Below, one piece after another: positions 1-5,290 of a DNA stretch of 5,290 bases (position 1 is the stretch's first letter; each line of letters starts with the position of its first letter). A model generated the notes under the pieces. It ran no database searches, had not been told where the DNA came from, and saw only the letters and a list, made by a program, of their open reading frames with translations. This stretch comes from Clostridiales bacterium (GTDB lineage: Bacteria > Bacillota > Clostridia > Caldicoprobacterales > UBA3941). The translations under genes were made by a program, and so were the position numbers. Location: positions 1 through 5,290 of the forward strand of contig JAAYKZ010000003.1 in assembly GCA_012522165.1 (NCBI GenBank), written 5' to 3'.

Positions 1-544
1 CTTTTACTGTCATCGAGGTTCCCAAAAATTCAAATCCATCCTTTAAAGTAGATATATCGTCATCTAAGGTTCTTCTACTGATTCCAAACTGCTCTGCTAT
101 TTGATCCCTGTTTTTTTGTCCAGAATGAAGATGCTTTAAAATCATCAGTAGGCGTTCCTCTTTATCCTTCCACTTCATATACTGAAACACACTCAAATCA
201 AATCCAAAAGAATATTCATGATTCATATATCTAAGGAGATGTATAATCTTCATTACATTGATATATTTGTTTTTTACCATAACTCTTAAACCTGCTATAA
301 TATTATATATGAACTCATCTTTGAATTTTAGTATCCTTTTAGCTGATGTATCCAATATATCTTGACATCCAAGTAACCGATCATCCTTATTCCCTCCATA
401 ATATTTGTCGAACCAGCTTATGAGCCTATTAGCCTCTTTGATCCAGGCCTTTTTCCTTCTACCGAAGTTTTCCCTGCCTTCCCCTTGCAAGAATGCCTCA
501 ATGATTATATCTCTTAGGGTTATGCTCATATTGACAGAATTCAT
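1..544 (-). CDS. HTH-domain transcriptional regulator, 3' end cut by the window edge (possible WYL-type)
   Basis: This is an open frame of 181 codons with no stop, reading leftward off the window, so the C-terminal part is missing. The start at 544 is chosen because AGGAGG (552-557) lies 7 nt upstream; the next in-frame ATG, five codons in, has no such site. Residues 1-128 are charged and probably mostly helical. Residues about 129-172 form a helix-turn-helix of the DeoR/HTH_11 kind: ERLLMILKHLHSG, then DQIAEQFGISRRTL with the recognition helix, then DDDISTLKDG. Proteins with this HTH in Firmicutes often continue into a ligand-sensing WYL domain, but that part is not visible, so WYL is inference. 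It is divergent from the small gene at 730. An extended -10 and a 15-nt palindrome upstream suggest that it controls its own promoter. An A7 run (sense strand) lies inside the HTH coding part. The HTH call is firm; the regulated genes are unknown. Confidence 0.8.
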   Translation of the reverse strand, partial: MNSVNMSITLRDIIIEAFLQGEGRENFGRRKKAWIKEANRLISWFDKYYGGNKDDRLLGCQDILDTSAKRILKFKDEFIYNIIAGLRVMVKNKYINVMKIIHLLRYMNHEYSFGFDLSVFQYMKWKDKEERLLMILKHLHSGQKNRDQIAEQFGISRRTLDDDISTLKDGFEFLGTSMTVK

Positions 545-577
545 CCTTAATCCTCCTGAATAAATACTATTTTGACA

Positions 578-586
578 ATTATACCA
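578..586 (-). promoter_or_regulatory. Extended -10 promoter of the HTH regulator
   Basis: Reading leftward the sequence is TGGTATAAT, a perfect TATAAT preceded by the TGn extension. No good -35 hexamer is found 16-18 bases upstream, which fits an extended -10 promoter. Transcription would start near 571, giving a leader of about 27 nt that contains the AGGAGG site of the regulator gene. Confidence 0.6.
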
Positions 587-592
587 TAAATA

Positions 593-607
593 TGAAGCTG
601 AGCTTCA
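593..607. promoter_or_regulatory. 15-nt perfect palindrome, candidate operator
   Basis: TGAAGCTGAGCTTCA has 7-base arms that are exact reverse complements around a single central base. It lies just upstream of the extended -10 of the HTH regulator, roughly -22 to -36 from the predicted start site, where a bound dimer would touch or block RNA polymerase. It has no U-tract and a one-base centre, so it is not a terminator. The likely binder is the divergent HTH protein itself, by inference from position. It could also affect the gene at 730, whose own promoter could not be assigned with confidence. Confidence 0.5.
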
Positions 608-729
608 GTGAATATCCTATAAAAATATGAGATAATTATTATAGAATGAAACATTAAGTACATTTAAACAAAACAAGCAATTATACAGATCATAGGCATC
701 AAAAATAATTAATAGTAAGGAGAATTTTC

Positions 730-1071
730 ATGAACAAAGAATTAATAAAAAAATATCCCTATGTATATGCTTTGTACGGAATTTATGTAGATTGGCAGAT
801 TGATCGTAACATAATTCTCTCTGGAAAGGATCCCCATGGTATTGATAGTTTTGAAGCTTTTCTTAATAAGGATGATTTCTCAATTGTTATTGTAACTTTT
901 AATGGCAAAAAAACCGTCTCCATTGATCTCAATCTTGAATACTATCAGCAATTTAAACGTTTTAGAATAAATACCGACAGCATCCTAGCTTCCAATATAA
1001 AAGGGATGGACGCAGAAAATCTGTTGAGGGAATTTTCAGAGGAAAAGAACCTCCCCATACTGGAAATTTAA
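730..1071 (+). CDS. Hypothetical protein, 113 residues
   Basis: I do not recognise this protein. It is complete: AAGGAG (717-722) sits 7 nt before the ATG, and the stop is followed by a hairpin terminator. The product is probably cytosolic, with no signal peptide and no convincing membrane segment. By eye it looks like a small alpha/beta fold. An aromatic-rich N-terminal part (YPYVYALYGIYVDW, residues 9-22) comes first, followed by two likely beta strands (SIVIVTF, KTVSIDL; about 51-67) and a helical C-terminal part (AENLLREFSEEK). No cysteine pairs, zinc ligands or nucleotide-binding loop are present. It is transcribed away from the HTH regulator, with a 185-base gap between the two starts, so it could be a target of that regulator, though nothing proves it. 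The RBS and position between a promoter region and a terminator make a real gene likely. No clear promoter was found in 608-716, which is AT-rich with only weak TATTAT/TATAGA-like boxes. Confidence 0.75.
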   Translation: MNKELIKKYPYVYALYGIYVDWQIDRNIILSGKDPHGIDSFEAFLNKDDFSIVIVTFNGKKTVSIDLNLEYYQQFKRFRINTDSILASNIKGMDAENLLREFSEEKNLPILEI

Positions 1072-1086
1072 CTTTTCTACATAATT

Positions 1087-1140
1087 AAAAGGCCATGGTT
1101 CAGAAGAAAAGCTACTTCTGATACCATGGCTTAAAATTTT
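1087..1140. terminator. Bidirectional intrinsic terminator between convergent genes
   Basis: GCCATGGT and CAGAAG on the left (1092-1106) pair with CTTCTG and ACCATGGC on the right (1115-1130), giving about 15 base pairs with one bulged base and an 8-base loop. Read leftward, the stem is followed by TTTT then AATTAT; read rightward, by TT, AAAA and TTTT. It starts 16 bases after the stop of the plus-strand gene and ends just before the stop of the nitroreductase gene, so it probably ends both transcripts. The U-tract is better in the leftward (nitroreductase) direction. Confidence 0.75.
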
Positions 1141-1144
1141 ATAA

Positions 1145-1723
1145 TTAAAAACCTAACCACTCAACCTTTTGGTCCAAATCCTTTCTTTCAAGTGGTACTG
1201 GATCTTCATCAGGGTAACCTATAGGAATTATGCCTACAATTTCTTCGTTTTCGGTTAATTGGAGTATTTCCCTTGTCTCCTCTGAATATATTATTGGACC
1301 ACCTATCCATACGGTACCTAGCCCCTCTTCCCATGCTGCCAGACATAGATTTTGGATTGCTGCACTTGCAGCCATTAGGGCTTCTTTGGTTTTAATCTCG
1401 TCTTCAAATATCTCATGGGTAACAATAATATGCATAGGAGCACCACCAAAATTCTCAGCATACTTTAGCATACCTGGTACCTTCTCTTCAGGAATATATG
1501 GTGCATTGGGGATATAGTCCTTGGCCCAATTATAAAATACATTACAGACTTTATTTACATATTGGCCTTTAGTCACAATAAATCTCCATGGCTGGCTATT
1601 ACCATTTGATGGTGCCCAGTTAGCCGCTTCCAGAACCTTTTTAATCTTATCCTGGGGTACTTCTTGATTCTTATATTTTCTGATGCTCCTTCGCTTTAAT
1701 ATAGCATCAAATACTTGTCCCAT
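1145..1723 (-). CDS. Nitroreductase family protein (FMN-dependent NAD(P)H oxidoreductase)
   Basis: A complete protein of 192 residues, within the usual size of the family. Members are cytosolic, usually homodimeric FMN enzymes that use NAD(P)H to reduce nitro compounds, quinones or related electron acceptors; the substrate of this one cannot be told. Visible family marks are RRSIRKY (11-17), which binds the FMN phosphate; the conserved APSNGNSQPW block (37-46); the AASAAIQNLCLAA helix (118-130); the glycine-rich GLGTVWIGG (134-142); and GIIPIGYP (164-171). The start is supported by AAAGGTG (1729-1735) 5 nt upstream and by the family-typical N-terminus ahead of RRSIRKY. It has no ferredoxin-type cysteine cluster and no signal peptide. 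It appears monocistronic, with its own promoter near 1888-1915 and a terminator shared with the convergent gene at 730. No link to the neighbouring methyltransferase gene is visible. Family assignment is very sure; specific function is open. Confidence 0.95.
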   Translation of the reverse strand: MGQVFDAILKRRSIRKYKNQEVPQDKIKKVLEAANWAPSNGNSQPWRFIVTKGQYVNKVCNVFYNWAKDYIPNAPYIPEEKVPGMLKYAENFGGAPMHIIVTHEIFEDEIKTKEALMAASAAIQNLCLAAWEEGLGTVWIGGPIIYSEETREILQLTENEEIVGIIPIGYPDEDPVPLERKDLDQKVEWLGF

Positions 1724-1751
1724 ATTATCACCTTTCTTTTGTATTCTAGTG

Positions 1752-1772
1752 CTGTTTATTCTTTATAAACAG
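1752..1772. repeat. Inverted repeat in the nitroreductase leader
   Basis: CTGTTTAT (1752-1759) and ATAAACAG (1765-1772) are exact reverse complements separated by 5 bases. In the nitroreductase mRNA this would be an 8-bp hairpin about 16 nt upstream of the RBS. Read rightward it is followed by TTTTT (1773-1777), so it also resembles a weak terminator for any plus-strand transcript, although no plus-strand gene precedes it. It may be a protein-binding site, an mRNA hairpin or chance in AT-rich DNA. Confidence 0.4.
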
Positions 1773-1875
1773 TTTTTCATCTCTATAACCTTCTTTATTT
1801 TATATTTCTATTCTTCCCTTTTTTATGAAAAATACCAAGGTATCTATTGTAAGGCTTGAGTTCATCAACCATCTG

Positions 1876-1889
1876 ATATCACTTGATAT
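1876..1889. promoter_or_regulatory. Short palindrome over the nitroreductase start site, weak operator candidate
   Basis: ATATCACTTGATAT has 6-base arms with a 2-base centre. It overlaps the edge of the -10 box (1888-1893) and the predicted transcription start near 1881, where a repressor could act. The arms are short and AT-rich, so chance is a real alternative. Confidence 0.3.
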
Positions 1890-1915
1890 TATACATATAA
1901 TTTTTCTTATTACAA
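1888..1915 (-). promoter_or_regulatory. Sigma-A-type promoter for the nitroreductase gene
   Basis: Read leftward, TTGTAA (1910-1915) and a perfect TATAAT (1888-1893) are separated by 16 bases. The -35 matches TTGACA at four of six positions. It lies just beyond the pglX terminator and would give a transcript starting near 1881 with a leader of about 158 nt before the ATG at 1723. A closer, weaker promoter within the AT-rich leader cannot be excluded. Confidence 0.5.
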
Positions 1916-1936
1916 GATATATATTAATTCACAAAT

Positions 1937-1980
1937 AAAAAACCACTAAATCTAGGAAAACCTCCTAGATTTAGTAGTTT
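1937..1980 (-). terminator. Strong intrinsic terminator of pglX
   Basis: Read leftward, AAACTACTAAATCTAGG pairs with CCTAGATTTAGTGGTTT around a 7-base loop (1957-1963): a stem of up to 17 pairs including one G-U pair, running into TTTTTT and then ATTT. The odd position is a G-U pair only in the leftward RNA and a C-A mismatch in the rightward one, so it is directed at the minus-strand transcript. The pglX stop codon (1980-1982) touches the base of the stem. Confidence 0.9.
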
Positions 1981-4900
1981 TACATCTTAGCTAATATCCT
2001 TAAGTTTTTATTGTTTTCATCAGTTTGAATCTTATCATAATTAACCTTAACCCCATCATCTAAATCAATTGGGATTCGCATGAGGGCTAAATGGGCTATT
2101 TTTCCATCATAATCCTTACACTCTTTAAGCTGCCTGGTTAGCTTTTGAAGACGTTTTTCAGCCTGAGCAATCTCTCTAGGATTTTCGCTATTGGCTATAA
2201 TAGCCTTTAGATTTTCCATATTCTTCTCATATACTTTTTGTATTTCATGAAGATAATCTACCCGCAACTTTCCTGTAGTATCTTCATTATATCTATGCAT
2301 ATATATAAGGGCTTTGAATCCATTTTGTCTGCCACTATCATAAAGCCAATATATAGGCCTTTTTTGATAGTTCCTCACATGATCTTTATAAAAGTCCTTG
2401 AGAAAATAATTCCGTATTACCTCTCTAGCATCACCTTTTCCCCCTAAGGCATCTGCTATAAATTCTAGATTTTCTTCCAAAGTCTCCTCACCGTATGCTG
2501 CCTTAACAAACTCTATAAATTTACTTGTAATATCGTCTATATAATAATCTTCATCTGTAATCAAGATAATATTATCTTCAATAGGTTTAAAGCTGATATA
2601 TTTGCTATCATCCCATTCCCCTCCAGCATAGGCTAAGCCTTCCACATCCAAAGAATATCTGCCAAAGATACAGCCTACACCGTAGGATATAAAGGATTTG
2701 ATAACATCTTCTTTGGTCAATATATATCTATTGCCCCTTATTTCGTCATAGATTTCATCTTTAGTATCAAAGATTTTAGTGACGGTTACATCCCTATCAC
2801 TTACTTTTGCTGTTAGCTCATCTTGCAGACCATATATGTCAATAAAGATGCGATTTAACTCTTCTTCATTTTCTTTTAACTTGTCAAAGCTATTATTGGC
2901 ATATTCCTTCCAGCTCTCATAGGCTGATTCTATAGTTTTGGGTACGGTCTTTTGTTTATCCTTGTCCAGTAACGGGTGAATTCTAAACTCCCATGAGGTC
3001 TCAAAGGAGTTCCAGTCTATTTCAGCCATAGATATATTTTGTGCTACTAATGTTTCTACCTCATCAATATAATCTTCATCAATAATAACTGGTAAGGATT
3101 TAATATCCCTCATCTGCAGATTTAGTGTGGGATTTAATACGTTTAGATATAACTCTATTACTTTTGAATTAAATAAACCTAGGATATATTTTAGATTTTC
3201 CAGGTAACATATAGTTGGCCCTCCCATATCAAAAGCCCCAATTGGAGGGAAGTATCTAAAGCTATAACCCCTTGAAGTCAGCATTGTATAAGTTATACCT
3301 TCCCTATACCAATACCTTGGAGCAAGCAAGTTTGAGGTTGGATTGGTTTTGTAAAAATGTCTTGCTTCATTGGACCAATCAATAATAAGGGATAGGTTAC
3401 CATAATATTTTCTAAAGTCTCCTCCCTTAGCATAGAATATCCAATTTTTATTTTGCCCTATATCCCATTTCTTTACTTCCCAGAAGAATCTTAGATATTT
3501 ATTATTATCGGCTGTTTTATTTTGTGACCCTGTATAATCACTTATCTCTTCTATCTTTATTCCTTTATCAAAGTTGGCTATAAAATCTTGTCCAACCCAA
3601 TAGGCTATTGGCATCCCTGGTATCTTGGTAAAATTATATTGATCAGTTTCATAATAGTATCCACATTGAGGATCTTTAATGGCTTCTAGGGTTTTTACCC
3701 TCTGTACCTCCATTCCCCCTGGAAAATCCGACAGCTTAATGTACTTACCCTTCCCTTTAGATTTACTATTTTGTAATACAAAGGTACATATAGGTACCGT
3801 AGCTTCTTCAAAAGCAGAGTACTCCATTTGTATCAAGCTAGAAATATGTTTATTTTCTATAATATATTCCCTAAGTTTCTCATAGGTCTTAATAAACATC
3901 CAAACAAAAGGTGTCATATATGCTGAATAGCCACCTTTTTTGCACATTTCTATATTGTTGTATATAAATACAGAGAACAAATCTCCCTTATAAGGGCTAT
4001 AATTATCCCGCACATACTTTTTAAGATTTTTGTCAAACTTATTCAAATAAGGAGGATTAGTTACCATTATATCGTATTTCTCAGTTAGCATGGCTGATAT
4101 CTTAACTAGTTTTCTTAACTGTTCTTGAGTCTTTTGTATATTTAATTCTCCTATTGTAATTTGACCTTGTTCATCATAATCATTAATAAACTGTAAAATT
4201 AATTCCTCGTCAAAATCATCCAGGCACATAATAGAGCCTATTTCTTCAGCATTTTCAAAGGTTTCAATTAAGTGTTTTATGTCTTCTATAGCTTTTTCCC
4301 TGTCATCCTTGTCCATATTTAAACCTAAATAATTTAAGTGTTCCACATCAATATTAGTAGAATCCTCAAAGTGTCCCAGATTATTCTTTAGCTTGCCATT
4401 CAAAGCTCTTCTATCATACTGCCTTGCCTTCATCATTATAGCAAAATAAGCTAATTGATACGCCCTTTTATCAATATCCAGTCCATAAAGATTTTTTTCT
4501 ACAATCAATCTTGCTGCTTCCCTGGCAGTATATCCTTCTGATTCATATATCTTAAGTAATACATCAAATGCATAACACAAACAATGCCCACTTCCCATGG
4601 CATTGTCAAACACCTTTATATCTTCAGGGGAGATTTTTTCATCTACTGTAGGAATTTCTCCAGGCATTAAGTATTCCAAGGAATCTTTAATGCTGCTGTC
4701 AGGATTTCTTTCTAACCAATATATGCCCAGGGAATTGTCCACCATATATCGGACAACCCAATCAGTAGTAAATAATTGCGTTGCGGCAGGAATATGTTGC
4801 TTTTTCACAGCTTTTTTAGATACTATATTTATAACTTCGTCTCTGGACTCTGTATTATAGAATTGGTATAGCCAGCCTATAATCTCTACCTGTCCATTTC

Positions 4901-5290
4901 CTCCTTGGGATTCCACATCAAAATATTCCTCTTTTATATCGTGAATCAGTTTATATACTACACCATCAGGATCATTATAGGAAATAGTGAGCAATAACTC
5001 CGCATAGTCATGGGTCTTTTCAAATAGCTCTGGTAAGTTTTCGTTTAATGCATTACATTGTTTTATAAATAATAGACGGAACATAGCATCCATAGATACG
5101 GCACTACCATGGTTTTTCCATTCCTCTAATTGTTCTAGCTCTTCATTAGTAAAGTTTAAGCTAGTATCATAATAATAGGTGACAATTTCAGGTTCCCTCA
5201 CTCCTTCCCTTCCTGAGGATAATATCCTCAGCCTATCGGGAAGATAGTTGTTTACCTCCATGAAACGGATGGCTATGATCCTATTAAACC
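1980..5290 (-). CDS. pglX: BREX type 1 adenine-specific DNA methyltransferase PglX, N-terminus cut by the window edge
   Basis: PglX is the SAM-dependent N6-adenine DNA methyltransferase of BREX phage defence. It marks host DNA at the BREX site and in studied systems is also needed for defence. Numbering from the Met at 5261: EIIGWLYQFYNTE (126-138) and HIPAATQLFTTDWVVRYMV (156-174) are PglX hallmarks. SAM motif I is FDNAMGSGH (218-226), an acidic GLDID follows (260-264), and the catalytic motif is NPPY (402-405). A probable target-recognition region spans about 565-725 and ends in NPTLNLQMRDIKSLP (710-724). A likely coiled coil (about 1002-1051) and the family-type C-terminus IDLDDGVKVNY (1065-1075) close the protein. 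The frame stays open to 5290, adding FNRIIAIRF before that Met, with no RBS there; this matches the family, so the true start lies outside the window and perhaps 100-140 residues are missing, compared with a usual total near 1,150-1,230. No internal stop or frameshift is seen, and the motifs are intact. The gene ends in a strong terminator with no pglZ or brxL after it. A stand-alone type IIG-like enzyme is the main alternative. Confidence 0.93.
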   Translation of the reverse strand, partial: FNRIIAIRFMEVNNYLPDRLRILSSGREGVREPEIVTYYYDTSLNFTNEELEQLEEWKNHGSAVSMDAMFRLLFIKQCNALNENLPELFEKTHDYAELLLTISYNDPDGVVYKLIHDIKEEYFDVESQGGNGQVEIIGWLYQFYNTESRDEVINIVSKKAVKKQHIPAATQLFTTDWVVRYMVDNSLGIYWLERNPDSSIKDSLEYLMPGEIPTVDEKISPEDIKVFDNAMGSGHCLCYAFDVLLKIYESEGYTAREAARLIVEKNLYGLDIDKRAYQLAYFAIMMKARQYDRRALNGKLKNNLGHFEDSTNIDVEHLNYLGLNMDKDDREKAIEDIKHLIETFENAEEIGSIMCLDDFDEELILQFINDYDEQGQITIGELNIQKTQEQLRKLVKISAMLTEKYDIMVTNPPYLNKFDKNLKKYVRDNYSPYKGDLFSVFIYNNIEMCKKGGYSAYMTPFVWMFIKTYEKLREYIIENKHISSLIQMEYSAFEEATVPICTFVLQNSKSKGKGKYIKLSDFPGGMEVQRVKTLEAIKDPQCGYYYETDQYNFTKIPGMPIAYWVGQDFIANFDKGIKIEEISDYTGSQNKTADNNKYLRFFWEVKKWDIGQNKNWIFYAKGGDFRKYYGNLSLIIDWSNEARHFYKTNPTSNLLAPRYWYREGITYTMLTSRGYSFRYFPPIGAFDMGGPTICYLENLKYILGLFNSKVIELYLNVLNPTLNLQMRDIKSLPVIIDEDYIDEVETLVAQNISMAEIDWNSFETSWEFRIHPLLDKDKQKTVPKTIESAYESWKEYANNSFDKLKENEEELNRIFIDIYGLQDELTAKVSDRDVTVTKIFDTKDEIYDEIRGNRYILTKEDVIKSFISYGVGCIFGRYSLDVEGLAYAGGEWDDSKYISFKPIEDNIILITDEDYYIDDITSKFIEFVKAAYGEETLEENLEFIADALGGKGDAREVIRNYFLKDFYKDHVRNYQKRPIYWLYDSGRQNGFKALIYMHRYNEDTTGKLRVDYLHEIQKVYEKNMENLKAIIANSENPREIAQAEKRLQKLTRQLKECKDYDGKIAHLALMRIPIDLDDGVKVNYDKIQTDENNKNLRILAKM

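Noticed and set aside
110..116. T7 homopolymer inside the HTH regulator gene as a possible phase-variation tract.
   Set aside because: Seven bases is short for phase variation and common in AT-rich coding DNA; the frame is intact. No long homopolymer or tandem repeat was seen in pglX either.
1..544. The HTH regulator as BrxR, the WYL-type regulator of BREX loci.
   Set aside because: BrxR genes usually sit upstream of the BREX operon with the HTH at the N-terminus. This gene is downstream of pglX, beyond a terminator and two unrelated genes, and its HTH is internal.
572..577. TTGACA on the plus strand, a perfect -35 box that might drive the gene at 730.
   Set aside because: No acceptable -10 lies 16-18 bases downstream (the 17-base position reads AAGCTG). 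The site overlaps the opposite-strand promoter region, so it is probably coincidental.
1230..1517. Plus-strand open frame of 95 codons.
   Set aside because: It lies wholly inside the nitroreductase gene on the opposite strand, has no family resemblance and is explained as a shadow frame.
1795..1872. Minus-strand 25-codon open frame (begins MVDELKPYNRYLG) in the nitroreductase leader.
   Set aside because: It has no Shine-Dalgarno site and no recognised relatives. A leader peptide or a decayed gene remnant is possible, but chance is as likely at this length.
2238..2447. Plus-strand open frame inside pglX; similar ones at 3679-3885 and 4597-4860.
   Set aside because: All are antisense to a well-supported, motif-rich coding region and have compositions typical of shadow frames.
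1980..5261. pglX annotated as a complete 1,093-residue gene starting at 5261.
   Set aside because: The frame is open beyond 5261 to the window edge, the extra residues match the family, and no RBS precedes that ATG.

Overview
The window looks like a low-GC Firmicute, probably a clostridium-like anaerobe. The DNA is AT-rich, Shine-Dalgarno sites are purine-rich (AGGAGG, AAGGAG) with 5-7 nt spacing, promoters are sigma-A-like, and intrinsic terminators end in clear U-tracts. No species can be named from the sequence alone. No rRNA, tRNA, CRISPR array, insertion sequence or phage gene was recognised.

Layout from left to right. (1) Bases 1-544, minus strand: the N-terminal 181 codons of a helix-turn-helix regulator that runs off the left edge. 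A helical region of about 128 residues precedes its HTH. Its upstream region holds an extended -10 box (TGGTATAAT) and a perfect 15-nt palindrome, which suggests autoregulation. (2) 730-1071, plus strand: a 113-residue protein of unknown function with a good RBS, divergent from the regulator. (3) 1087-1140: a long hairpin shared by the convergent genes 730-1071 and 1145-1723, probably a bidirectional terminator. (4) 1145-1723, minus strand: a complete nitroreductase-family flavoprotein. It has a plausible promoter about 165 nt upstream and therefore a leader of roughly 158 nt. (5) 1937-1980: a strong intrinsic terminator on the minus strand. (6) 1980-5290, minus strand: a very large adenine-specific DNA methyltransferase of the BREX type 1 PglX family, complete at its C-terminus but continuing past the right edge.

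The main biological content is PglX, the modification enzyme of BREX (bacteriophage exclusion). The visible gene ends directly in the terminator, so no pglZ or brxL follows it here, unlike the canonical brxA-brxB-brxC-pglX-pglZ-brxL order. The rest of the BREX locus, if present, must lie to the right of the window, upstream of pglX. The methionine at 5261 is internal: the reading frame stays open to 5290 and encodes family-typical residues (FNRIIAIRF) ahead of it. The regulator, the unknown small protein and the nitroreductase look like ordinary flanking genes. Nothing in the sequence ties them to BREX, and the terminator insulates them from it. I see a known defence-system component at the edge of its locus rather than a demonstrably new system.
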